The position numbers and the translations under genes were made by a program. From the NCBI GenBank assembly GCA_900469445.1, contig UBXM01000046.1:39122-103121 (forward strand): DNA of 64,000 bases, given 5' to 3'. Of this stretch, positions 52,213 to 60,233 are shown piece after piece (position 1 is the first letter of the stretch; each line of letters begins with the position of its first letter). Origin of the DNA: Hyphomicrobiales bacterium. GTDB taxonomy: Bacteria; Pseudomonadota; Alphaproteobacteria; Rhizobiales; Rhizobiaceae. Below the pieces are notes generated by a model. The model was not told where the DNA came from and searched no databases. It worked only from the letters and a program-made list of their open reading frames with translations.

Positions 52213-52680
52213 TCAGGCGGGTGCATCCCACCCGCCGATCTGGGAATAGATCGCATTGCGCAGGTGGCGGACATCGCGATTGAGAGACGCTAGTTCCTTT
52301 GGCGTCTGGGTCGACGCCGCGAGCAAAGTGTCGCTGAGGCAGCCTGCCTTGTGCTGCAAGGCACGGCCTTCGTCGGTCAAGGCGATGACGACCTGCCGCT
52401 CGTTGCTCAGGTTTCGTGTCCTGCGCAGCAAGCCGGCGGTCTCAAGTCGCTTCAGGAGCGGTGTCAGGGTGCTGGATTCCAGGGCGAGGGCGTTGGCAAT
52501 AGCGCCGACCGTCTGTCCATCTTCGCTCCATAGAACGTTCAGTACGAGATATTGCGGGTATGTCAGGCCCAGTTCGTCGAGAAGGGGCTTGTATGCCCGC
52601 TGGATTGCAATGCCGGCAGTGTAGATCGCGTAGCAAAGCTGGTCGTGCAAGGGCGGTGGATCATTGTGGCGTTCGGTCAT
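52213..52680 (-). CDS. MarR-family regulator of the OhrR type
   Basis: A 155-residue regulator. LHDQLCYAIYTAGIAIQRAYKPLLDELGLTYPQYLVLNVLW is the OhrR-type N-terminal block, with the peroxide-sensing cysteine at Cys16; the winged helix follows (TVGAIANALALESSTLTPLLKRLETAGLLRRTRN, then DERQVVIALTDEGR-like). OhrR proteins release DNA when this cysteine is oxidised by organic hydroperoxides. There is no ohr gene beside it; instead an exported alpha/beta hydrolase and a GMC oxidoreductase are divergent from it. The start at 52680 is preferred; an earlier ATG at 52716 is open. Confidence 0.88.
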   Translation of the reverse strand: MTERHNDPPPLHDQLCYAIYTAGIAIQRAYKPLLDELGLTYPQYLVLNVLWSEDGQTVGAIANALALESSTLTPLLKRLETAGLLRRTRNLSNERQVVIALTDEGRALQHKAGCLSDTLLAASTQTPKELASLNRDVRHLRNAIYSQIGGWDAPA

Positions 52681-52730
52681 TCTGAGCTCCTGTTCTTGTG
52701 AAAGGTAACGCCCCAAACGACGAAAAACAA

Positions 52731-52740
52731 TATCGCGATA
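52731..52740. promoter_or_regulatory. TATCGCGATA operator copy 1
   Basis: A perfect 10-base palindrome about 50 bases upstream of the OhrR-type gene; an identical copy starts 53 bases further right. AT-rich bases flank both. Confidence 0.55.
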
Positions 52741-52783
52741 ATAATTATGTTGACGCGCATATCGACATCTGGCAGCTTAACTA

Positions 52784-52793
52784 TATCGCGATA
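52784..52793. promoter_or_regulatory. TATCGCGATA operator copy 2
   Basis: Identical palindrome, 32 bases upstream of the alpha/beta hydrolase start; a further half-site TTATCGC follows at 52798-52804. The 53-base spacing equals about five helical turns, so both lie on one face of the DNA. Confidence 0.55.
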
Positions 52794-52825
52794 AAAGTTA
52801 TCGCAATCTAAAAAAGGAGAAAGGC

Positions 52826-53617
52826 ATGACACGCAAGACCACAACTACCGTCGCTGCAATCGCAGCAGCAGCCGCACTGACTGTCGCTCTGCCGGCAAAC
52901 TCCGCCGACACCATTCCTCAGGATCAGTCCGTCAGAAATGTCGTCCTCGTTCATGGAGCTTTCGCGGACGGCTCCGGCTGGAAGGGTGTGTACGACAATC
53001 TGACCAAGCGCGGTTATCGCGTTACCATCGTCCAGAACCCGCTGACGTCTCTCGGGGATGACGTTGCCGCGACCGCTCGGGCACTTGAGCGGCAGGACGG
53101 TCCGGTCATTCTCGTCGGGCATTCCTGGGGCGGTACAGTCATCACCGAGGCCGGTATCGATCAGAAGGTTGCAGGCCTCGTCTATGTCTCCGCACTTTCC
53201 CCGGACGCCGGCGAAACGACGGCCCAGCAATATGAGGGGTTTGCTCCTGCGTCGGAGTTCGTCATCGAGACGACGAAGGACGGCTTCGGATATGTCAGCC
53301 TTGAAAAATTCAAGGCCGGGTTCGCGCATGACGTCAGCGATGCGGATGTCGCATTCATGAGGGATGCGCAGGTCCCGATCAATATGTCGGCCTTCGGCAC
53401 GAAGCTTGAGCATGCCGCCTGGCGGACCAAGCCTAGCTGGGCCGTCATTGCCACCGAAGACAAGGCATTCGATCAGGCGATGCTGATCCATATGGCCGAG
53501 CGCATCAAGGCAACGATTACCAAAGTATCGGCAAGTCACGCCCTGTTCATGACCCAGCCGGAGGTTGTGGCGGACACCATCGATCAGGCCGCCAAGGCCG
53601 TGTCGGCGAAGAACTAG
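52826..53617 (+). CDS. Exported alpha/beta hydrolase
   Basis: A 263-residue hydrolase with a signal peptide ending near NSA. VLVHGAFADGSGWKGVYDNL is the oxyanion-hole block, GHSWGG holds the nucleophile serine, and SHALFMTQPEVVADTI contains the catalytic histidine. It resembles the RutD/esterase-like secreted hydrolases that are common near MarR regulators. It would act in the periplasm on an ester. AAAGGAGAAAGG precedes the start. Confidence 0.87.
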   Translation: MTRKTTTTVAAIAAAAALTVALPANSADTIPQDQSVRNVVLVHGAFADGSGWKGVYDNLTKRGYRVTIVQNPLTSLGDDVAATARALERQDGPVILVGHSWGGTVITEAGIDQKVAGLVYVSALSPDAGETTAQQYEGFAPASEFVIETTKDGFGYVSLEKFKAGFAHDVSDADVAFMRDAQVPINMSAFGTKLEHAAWRTKPSWAVIATEDKAFDQAMLIHMAERIKATITKVSASHALFMTQPEVVADTIDQAAKAVSAKN

Positions 53618-53629
53618 TGTCAGGCACAG

Positions 53630-53662
53630 CGTCATCGGGACAGTCACGCTGTTCCGATGACG
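53630..53662. terminator. Long hairpin after the alpha/beta hydrolase
   Basis: A 14-base-pair stem (one G-T pair) with loop TCACG starts 13 bases after the stop codon. There is no T tract on either side, so termination may be Rho-assisted. Confidence 0.5.
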
Positions 53663-53792
53663 ACAAGCGGCCCCTGTCTCGTCCGGCAAGGTAAATCGAG
53701 GCGAACGCGATCTCAGCCTAGGCCTGAACGGCGGCGTTTGCTCCGCCCGCAAATCAAAAAATTGTCTGCAAACCATTCACGGAGGTAATCAC

Positions 53793-55424
53793 GTGAAGCT
53801 GAATACTCATGACCAAAATCCATCCGAACGTCAGGCAACTCCTCAACGTGAGATCGGCGATGTTTTCGACTTCATCGTCTGCGGCGCAGGATCCAGTGGC
53901 TCCGTTGTTGCCGCGCGACTGGCGGAGGACGGAAACGCAAGCGTTCTTCTGCTTGAGGCTGGCGGAAATGATGTTGATGAAGCGGTCACGAACCCTGCGC
54001 AATGGCCGCTCAATCTCGGCTCAAGTCGGGATTGGGGCTTTGTCGGGCAACCGGCACTAGGCCTGAATGGGCGACGTCTGCCGCTCAGCATGGGCAAGGG
54101 GCTCGGCGGCGGTTCGAGCATCAACGTCATGGTCTGGGCGAGGGGGCACAAAGAGGACTGGAACCACTTTGCCGCAGAAGCGGGTGATGAGGCGTGGGGC
54201 TACGAGTCGATCCTCGGCTATTACCGCCGGATCGAAAATTGGCAAGGCAGCCCGGACCCAATCCGTCGTGGTGTGGGAGGTCCGGCCTATGTCGCGCAAC
54301 CGCAATCTCCGCAGCCTATCGCTCAGGCTTTGTTGAATGCAGCATCCGCAATCGGCATTCCGGTCTACGATACATCCAACGGTGAGATGATGGAAAGCGA
54401 GGGCGGTGCGTCCATCGCCGAGCTTCGAATCCGGGATGGAAAGCGGGAAACCGTATTTGGATCCTATGTTCAACCGATCATATCGCAGCCGAACCTTACG
54501 GTGTTGACCGGGGCGTTGGTAACGCGCCTCATATTCTACGGCCGGCGCGTGACCGGGGTCGAAGTTCTCCTCGACGGCAAGAGACGCCAGTTCATGGCAC
54601 GATACGAGACGGTTCTATCGCTGGGAGCCATCAACACGCCAAAGGTCTTGATGCAATCGGGCATCGGACCGGAGGATGAACTGCAATCGCACGGGATCCC
54701 CGTGATACAACACCTCCCTGGTGTCGGTCGCAATCATCAGGATCATCTCGCGTTCGGCTGTACCTGGGCCTATCGGAAACCGGAATCCATCGGTGGTAGC
54801 GGTTGCGAAGCGAAGCTCTACTGGAAAAGCGCCTCACGCCTCGCTCAACCGGACATTCTCCAGTGCCAATTGGAGTTTGCCGTTCCATCACCGATCGAAA
54901 CAGGGCTCGAAACGCCGGAACATGGCTGGACAATGTTCAATGGCCTTGCCCAGCCGAAAAGCCGTGGCCGGTTAAGGCTCTCTGGCCGCGAGGTAGGCGA
55001 TCCGATCCTGATCGAACCAAATTCGCTGAGTGAGCCGGAAGACATTGCTGCCGCCTTGGTCGCAGTGGAATTGTGCCGCGAACTTGGAAACAGCGACGGG
55101 TTCATGCCGTTGGTAACGGGCGAAACCGCGCCAGGTGCACGAGATAGATCAGGGATGATCGACTTTATCCGGCGCTCGGCGGTCACCTATTGGCATCAGT
55201 CCTGCACCGCCAAGATGGGACGCGACAACATGTCGGTGGTTGATAATGAGCTTAAGGTGTACGGGATCGACGGCCTCCGCATCGCCGATTCCTCGATCAT
55301 GCCGCGGATCACCACAGGCAACACGATGGCGCCTTGCGTTGTTATCGGAGAGAGGGCCGCCGATCTGATCCGGAAGACGCACGGTGTCTCGGTCGTCGAC
55401 GAAAGCAAAGCTCAGCCGGGATAA
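53793..55424 (+). CDS. GMC-family FAD oxidoreductase (choline/alcohol dehydrogenase-like)
   Basis: A 543-residue flavoprotein. The FAD fingerprint is FIVCGAGSSGSVVAARLAED near residue 27; LSMGKGLGGGSSINVMVWARG is the first GMC signature and VLSLGAINTPKVLMQSGIG the second. HQSCTAKMG and NTMAP near the C-terminus hold the catalytic histidine region. It oxidises a primary alcohol, polyol or choline-like compound. The start is GTG at 53793, with GGAGG at eight bases. It lies 175 bases after the hydrolase with a hairpin between. Confidence 0.9.
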   Translation: MKLNTHDQNPSERQATPQREIGDVFDFIVCGAGSSGSVVAARLAEDGNASVLLLEAGGNDVDEAVTNPAQWPLNLGSSRDWGFVGQPALGLNGRRLPLSMGKGLGGGSSINVMVWARGHKEDWNHFAAEAGDEAWGYESILGYYRRIENWQGSPDPIRRGVGGPAYVAQPQSPQPIAQALLNAASAIGIPVYDTSNGEMMESEGGASIAELRIRDGKRETVFGSYVQPIISQPNLTVLTGALVTRLIFYGRRVTGVEVLLDGKRRQFMARYETVLSLGAINTPKVLMQSGIGPEDELQSHGIPVIQHLPGVGRNHQDHLAFGCTWAYRKPESIGGSGCEAKLYWKSASRLAQPDILQCQLEFAVPSPIETGLETPEHGWTMFNGLAQPKSRGRLRLSGREVGDPILIEPNSLSEPEDIAAALVAVELCRELGNSDGFMPLVTGETAPGARDRSGMIDFIRRSAVTYWHQSCTAKMGRDNMSVVDNELKVYGIDGLRIADSSIMPRITTGNTMAPCVVIGERAADLIRKTHGVSVVDESKAQPG

Positions 55425-55438
55425 CGGTGTCAACCACA

Positions 55439-55470
55439 ACTCGGCGTCCGGTTCGATCCGGTCGCCGAGT
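55439..55470. terminator. Hairpin after the GMC oxidoreductase gene
   Basis: ACTCGGCG and CGCCGAGT are perfect eight-base arms with a 16-base loop, 15 bases after the stop. The following GCGTAATTTG is only weakly T-rich. Confidence 0.5.
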
Positions 55471-55603
55471 GCGTAATTTGCTGGGTTGATGTTCGTACCC
55501 CATCAAGACCACGATGCTTGAGCGGTGAGCCGAAGTGAATGGCGCTTTAATCACGAGTGAAGACGGCAGCGACGACCGCCGTCTTGAGCTTAGCAATTTT
55601 CGA

Positions 55604-56245
55604 TCAGCGTGCTGCCCAGTTGGCGCCGCGGCGAAAGATCGTTCTCATCTGCGGCACGTCGAATTCCTTGGCCACGTGGCCAAGCGCGGAATAGAAGACG
55701 CGCCCTTCACCGTACTTCCGCTTCCAGACGACCGGCATCACGACGCCATCGATCCAGTAGGCATGCTCGCCGGTAAATGTCGTGGTTGCCAGCACCTCGT
55801 TCGAGGGGTCGACATGCATGTAATATTGCTCTGACGTATAGGGGAAATCGGCAATACCTTCCATCAGCGGGTCGTCCGGCCGGGTGATGTTGACGGTGTA
55901 GTCGATGATATTGCCGGGATGTGCCACCCACTGGCCGCCGATGATGAACTGGTAATCGACGGACTCGCGAAAAGCGTCGCCGGCGCCGCCATGGTAACCG
56001 GCAATGCCGACGCCGCCCTGAACGGCCGCGGCGAGGTTTTTCACCTCTTCCTTCTCGATCTTCGACATGGTCATGATCGGCACGATCAGGCTGAGGTCAT
56101 GGATGGAAGGATCGGCGAACGCTTCCGTCGAGTGTTCGACATAGACCTTGAAACCGTCTTCTTCCAGAATGCCCTTGATGACTGCCGCGCATTCTTCCGG
56201 CTCATGGCCGCTCCAGCCGCCCCAGACGATGAGTGCTTCCCGCAT
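55604..56245 (-). CDS. ThuA-like domain protein
   Basis: A 213-residue protein of the ThuA/glutamine-amidotransferase-like fold: MREALIVWGGWSGHEPEECAAVI at the N-terminus and GVGIAGYHGGAGDAFRESVDYQFIIGGQWVAHPG in the middle. Family members act in trehalose/maltose utilisation in rhizobia. At 213 residues it is shorter than ThuA of Ensifer (about 260). It follows the MocA-type gene at 22 bases and is part of the ROK-controlled minus-strand operon. Confidence 0.87.
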   Translation of the reverse strand: MREALIVWGGWSGHEPEECAAVIKGILEEDGFKVYVEHSTEAFADPSIHDLSLIVPIMTMSKIEKEEVKNLAAAVQGGVGIAGYHGGAGDAFRESVDYQFIIGGQWVAHPGNIIDYTVNITRPDDPLMEGIADFPYTSEQYYMHVDPSNEVLATTTFTGEHAYWIDGVVMPVVWKRKYGEGRVFYSALGHVAKEFDVPQMRTIFRRGANWAAR

Positions 56246-56267
56246 GATGTATCTCCTCCAGAAATTT

Positions 56268-57371
56268 CTAGTTCGAAAGCTTTTCGTCGCTCAATGACGC
56301 GGACAGCGGGGCAGGGCGCTCCGTCGCCGTGGTGATGTCGATCGTGCGTCCCTCGGTCGACGCCGTGTGAAACGCCTCCATCACTTCCAGCACATGCAGC
56401 GCCAGATCGCCGTTGGCACGGTGCGGCCGGTTACTGCGGATCGCATAGGCCATGTCGGCAACGCCGATCGAGCGATAATTGCCGTCGGCATAAGGCTGGC
56501 TCAGCGGCTGTACTTCAAACTGCCCGCCCTTTTTCAGATAGGAAACCTCGCCACCAAAGTGGTTCGGGTCGGGCACGATCAAGGTGCCTTCGGTGCCATA
56601 GACTTCCAGCGGCACATGCTTGTGGCCGGCAACATCAAAACTCATGCCGATCTGCACGACGGCGCCATTGGCAAAGGCCATGACACCGGCCACATGAGTC
56701 GGCACCTGCACCGGAATGCGCTCGCCATTGCGCGGTTCGCTGGTGATGATGCGTTCCGAGCGTGGTGTCGTGGCAAAGCCGGCGACCTTCGAGACCGGGC
56801 CGAGCAGGTTGACGAGATCGGTGATGTAATAGGGCCCCATGTCGAGCATCGGGCCGCCGCCGACTTCATAATAGAAGCCGGGATTGGGATGCCAGCGCTC
56901 ATGGCCGGGGCACATGAAGGTGGCTGTGCCGCCGACCGGAATGCCGATCACGCCCTGATCAATCAATGCCCGTGCCGTCTGGTGGCCGCCGCCGAGAAAT
57001 GTGTCGGGCGCCGCACCGATGCGCAGGCCCTTTGCCTTGGCGGCGTCGGCGAGTTTTTTGCCCTCGGCAAAATTGATGCCGAGCGGTTTTTCCGAATAGG
57101 TGTGCTTGCCGGCGTCCAGCGCCTGCAGGGCAACGGTGACATGCGCCTTGGGCACCGTCAGGTTGACGATGATCTCCACCTTCGGGTCGGCGAAAAGTTC
57201 ATCGATGGTTTTGACGGGCAGGTTGAATTCGGCCGCCTTCGCCTCGGCGATGTCCCGGTTGAGATCCGCCAGCCCCCTGATGTCGAGAATGCCGAAGGCG
57301 CTGGTCATGGCCTTCAGATAGGCGCCCGAAATATTGCCGCATCCGATGATGCCGATACCGACCTTATCCAT
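56268..57371 (-). CDS. Gfo/Idh/MocA-family oxidoreductase
   Basis: A 367-residue NAD(P)-dependent dehydrogenase. The Rossmann motif IGIIGCGNISGAYL is at the N-terminus and YSEKPLG (EKP catalytic motif) near residue 95. It would oxidise or reduce a sugar or sugar acid, as ThuB-like enzymes do in partnership with ThuA. The start at 57371 follows GGGAGGAGACAAG; an earlier ATG at 57392 is open but unlikely. Confidence 0.9.
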   Translation of the reverse strand: MDKVGIGIIGCGNISGAYLKAMTSAFGILDIRGLADLNRDIAEAKAAEFNLPVKTIDELFADPKVEIIVNLTVPKAHVTVALQALDAGKHTYSEKPLGINFAEGKKLADAAKAKGLRIGAAPDTFLGGGHQTARALIDQGVIGIPVGGTATFMCPGHERWHPNPGFYYEVGGGPMLDMGPYYITDLVNLLGPVSKVAGFATTPRSERIITSEPRNGERIPVQVPTHVAGVMAFANGAVVQIGMSFDVAGHKHVPLEVYGTEGTLIVPDPNHFGGEVSYLKKGGQFEVQPLSQPYADGNYRSIGVADMAYAIRSNRPHRANGDLALHVLEVMEAFHTASTEGRTIDITTATERPAPLSASLSDEKLSN

Positions 57372-57408
57372 CTTGTCTCCTCCCGATGGCATTGTTGGTG
57401 ATGGCGCG

Positions 57409-58608
57409 TCAGCGCGCCGGCCCTGTCGTACTCCAGGGTGATTCGTAAAGTTCGTAAAGCGCCACGGCGGCCGCGCCGCGCGCCCAGAAATCGTCGTTGG
57501 AATCGTCGAAAACGAGTTCGCTCACGCCCTGCAGCGAAGGCGGGATGGCAAGCGCATAGGCATCGCCGAGGCTTTTCAGGAACGGTGCGCCAAGCGCCAG
57601 CGAGGTGCCGACCAGAATGACCCGCGGCGGCGCAAACAGCGTGACGATATTGGCGATGCTGAGCCCGATCGCTTCGCCGGCCCGGATCGCCGCCGTCACC
57701 AGTTGGTTGTCCTCCGCCTTGATCAGCGCCTGCGCATGCGCCATGCCGCGCCCGAGCTTGACGGCTTCGGCAAAGGCGCCGTCGCCGCGCTGGTCCGCCA
57801 GAATGGCGTTTTCCCCAGCCTTGGCCGAAAGCCGCACGACACCGTCTTCGCCCATGCCGAGCACGAGATCGCCGAGATTGTGGCTGAGCCCGCCGGCGCC
57901 GCGAAACAGGCGGCCTTCATGCAACACGCCCAAGCCCAGTGTCTGTTCGAGCGAGATCAGCACCATGTCTTCAATGTCGCGGGCCATGCCGAACCAGTGA
58001 TGGGCAAGCGTGATCGCCGTCGCGTCGCTTTCGATGATCGTCGCCGTGTCGAGCCGCGATGACATTTCGGTGGCGAAATCGACATTGGTGTCCTTGAGAA
58101 TAGGACTGAAACGGATGCGGCCGGTGCGGTGCTCGATCACGCCGGGCAGGCCGAGGCAGACGCTGTGCACATCCTTCAGCGACAGGCCGGCATCGACGAC
58201 GCAACGCCGCACGCCATCCTCGATCAGGTCCGCGATCACGCTGATCGGCTGGCGGTCGATACGGATCGGCAGGGTGAGGGTGGAGAGTACGTCTCCGCAA
58301 AAATCGGTGACGACGAACACCATGCGGCTGGCGGTGATCTTTGCGCCGACGACGCGTGCCGCCGCCGGATTGAGTTCCAGCATCACCCGTGGCCTGCCAC
58401 GCGCGGCGGCGTTGCGGATGTCGCCTTCGTGCCGGGTCAGGATCAGACCGTCATCCAGCAACGAACCGGTAATGGCGGAAACTGTGGTGGTCGACAGCTC
58501 GGTGCGTTCGGAAATCTCGACGCGGGAAATCGGTCCGTGCCGCCGGATCGCATCCAGCACACTCAACCGGTTCATCGCACGCATCAGTTCGGGGTCGGCG
58601 GTTTTCAT
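57409..58608 (-). CDS. ROK-family transcriptional repressor
   Basis: A 399-residue regulator. The N-terminal winged helix is MRAMNRLSVLDAIRRHGPISRVEISERTELSTTTVSAITGSLLDDGLI; the rest is a ROK sugar-binding domain (GLPGVIEHRTGRIRFSPILKDTN, then DATAITLAHHWFG). The zinc-binding CxCGxxGC motif of glucose kinases is not seen, as often in NagC-like repressors. It is divergent from the CUT1 importer, with paired TTTAAT-type sites in the gap. The ATG at 58608 is preferred over a TTG at 58653. Confidence 0.9.
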   Translation of the reverse strand: MKTADPELMRAMNRLSVLDAIRRHGPISRVEISERTELSTTTVSAITGSLLDDGLILTRHEGDIRNAAARGRPRVMLELNPAAARVVGAKITASRMVFVVTDFCGDVLSTLTLPIRIDRQPISVIADLIEDGVRRCVVDAGLSLKDVHSVCLGLPGVIEHRTGRIRFSPILKDTNVDFATEMSSRLDTATIIESDATAITLAHHWFGMARDIEDMVLISLEQTLGLGVLHEGRLFRGAGGLSHNLGDLVLGMGEDGVVRLSAKAGENAILADQRGDGAFAEAVKLGRGMAHAQALIKAEDNQLVTAAIRAGEAIGLSIANIVTLFAPPRVILVGTSLALGAPFLKSLGDAYALAIPPSLQGVSELVFDDSNDDFWARGAAAVALYELYESPWSTTGPAR

Positions 58609-58641
58609 ATCGTGTGCGCAAGCCTCTTGCGTCGAACGCGA

Positions 58642-58664
58642 TTTAATACGCAATCCAAATTAAT
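58642..58664. promoter_or_regulatory. Candidate ROK operator 1
   Basis: TTTAAT, 11 bases, ATTAAT lie just upstream of the ROK gene start. The architecture is the same as at 58790-58812. Confidence 0.45.
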
Positions 58665-58761
58665 TTCGCTGTTTGTAGGGTGAGTTTCGGCCGTTGCGCA
58701 AGAGAGTTTTTGCGAAATAAGCCGTCAACCCGTCAAAATTGCCGGATTATTAATCTGGCTA

Positions 58762-58790
58762 TTGACAGGTCGGACATGGTCCTCAATTAT
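58762..58790 (+). promoter_or_regulatory. Candidate promoter of CUT1 importer operon
   Basis: TTGACA and AATTAT are separated by 17 bases, ending 46 bases upstream of the SBP start. Its -10 side runs into ROK operator 2. Confidence 0.45.
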
Positions 58791-58812
58791 TTAATTCGGA
58801 TACGGGATTAAA
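58790..58812. promoter_or_regulatory. Candidate ROK operator 2
   Basis: TTTAAT, 11 bases, ATTAAA form an inverted repeat right after the importer's -10 element, where a bound repressor would block transcription. Confidence 0.5.
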
Positions 58813-58836
58813 AGAGCTTTGGGAGGAGCGCCTTTT

Positions 58837-60132
58837 ATGTCGAACACGATTTTCCATTTCCGCATGTTATCGACCGCTGCTGCGATCGCCGCCTTCAGTT
58901 TTGCCGGAACGGGCTCTGCGCGCGCCGAAAGTGTCATCCGCTGGATGCATGTCGAACAGCTGCCCGCGGCCGTCAGCCTCTGGACGGAGGTCGCCAGAGA
59001 GTTTGAAGCAAAACATCCTGGCGTCAAGATCGAGATGCAGTTCCTGGAAAACCAGGCTTTCAAGGCAAAGATGCCGACATTGCTGCAGTCCAAAGATGCA
59101 CCGAGCATGTTTTACACATGGGGCGGCGGCGTTCTGAAGGCGCAGGCCGAAACCGGTGCCTTGCGACCGATCGATACGGCGCTCGATGCCAATGGCGGCG
59201 AATGGCGCAATTCCATCAACCCGAATGCCATCGAAGGTTTGACCTTCGATGGAAAAGTCTGGGCGTCGCCGGCCAAAAGCGGGCTTGTCTCGTTCTATTA
59301 CAACAAGGAAATGTTCCAGAAGGCCGGCGTCGATGCCGCGAAGATCGTCACCTGGAATGATTTTCTGGGCGCGGTGAAAACCTTGAAAGATGCCGGTATC
59401 ACGCCGATTGCCGGCGGCGGTCTCGATAAATGGCCTCTGCATTTCTATTGGAGTTATCTCGCCATGCGCGAGGCAGGCCAGAAGGGATTTGCCGATGCCA
59501 AGGCCGGCGAGAACGACGGCTTCATGGCCGAGCCATTTGTGAAAGCCGGCCAGCATCTGGCCGAGCTCGGGAAGCTCGAGCCTTTCCAGAACGGTTATCT
59601 CGGCGCCACCTGGAACGATGCGCTCGCCACGTTCGGTGATGGCCGTGCCGCCATTCTCCTCGGCTTCGAAAGCACGCCGGGTACACAGGCGTCCAATTCG
59701 ACCAGCCGCAAGGGGCTGTCTGAAGACAATATCGGTCGCTTCCAGTTCCCGACCATCGAAGGTGCCCCCGGCGCGGTTACCGACAGTTTCGGTGGCCTGA
59801 ACGGCTGGGCGGTAACGAAAGACGCACCGCCGGAAACCGAGGAGTTTTTGCGCTACATGGCAGGCATCGATGTCCAGAAGCGTCTCGCCAAGGACACGCA
59901 GATCATGCCGGTCGCCAAGGGCGCCAGCGAAGCGATCGAAAAGCCGCTCCTGAAGGATGTCGCCGAGACCCTTGCCAAGGAAACCTGGCACCAGAATTTT
60001 CTCGATCAGGACCTCGGGCCCAATGTCGGTGCGGTCGTGAACGATGTCAGCGTCGAGATCGTCTCCGGCGGCATGGAACCGGCCGATGCCGCCCAGCAGA
60101 TCGAGGATGCCTTTTCCCTCGAGCGCCAGTAG
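58837..60132 (+). CDS. CUT1-type sugar ABC importer substrate-binding protein
   Basis: A 431-residue solute-binding protein of family 1 (MalE-like). The signal peptide is cleaved near ARA-ESV. IRWMHVEQLPAAVSLWTEVAREFEAKHPGVKIEMQF is the family opening, with GGGLDKWPLHFYWSYLAMREAG later. ATG at 58837 is preceded by GGGAGGAGCG. It heads the SBP-permease-permease-ATPase operon. The ligand is probably a di- or oligosaccharide, by comparison with the ThuA/MocA neighbours. Confidence 0.93.
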   Translation: MSNTIFHFRMLSTAAAIAAFSFAGTGSARAESVIRWMHVEQLPAAVSLWTEVAREFEAKHPGVKIEMQFLENQAFKAKMPTLLQSKDAPSMFYTWGGGVLKAQAETGALRPIDTALDANGGEWRNSINPNAIEGLTFDGKVWASPAKSGLVSFYYNKEMFQKAGVDAAKIVTWNDFLGAVKTLKDAGITPIAGGGLDKWPLHFYWSYLAMREAGQKGFADAKAGENDGFMAEPFVKAGQHLAELGKLEPFQNGYLGATWNDALATFGDGRAAILLGFESTPGTQASNSTSRKGLSEDNIGRFQFPTIEGAPGAVTDSFGGLNGWAVTKDAPPETEEFLRYMAGIDVQKRLAKDTQIMPVAKGASEAIEKPLLKDVAETLAKETWHQNFLDQDLGPNVGAVVNDVSVEIVSGGMEPADAAQQIEDAFSLERQ

Positions 60133-60139
60133 GCGCTTT

Positions 60140-60184
60140 GCCTGCGCTCCCGCTCCATGGGGTTTTAGTCCCCGGAGCGCAGGC
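60140..60184 (+). terminator. Long stem-loop between SBP and permease genes
   Basis: GCCTGCGCTCC and GGAGCGCAGGC are perfect 11-base arms, and an inner GGGG/CCCC pair continues the stem (60159-60173). It starts eight bases after the SBP stop. It probably protects the SBP message or damps read-through, so the binding protein exceeds the membrane subunits. Confidence 0.65.
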
Positions 60185-60233
60185 ACCCTTTTCCCGACCA
60201 TACCGCCCCGTCCGTGCGAGATGAGGAATGCGA

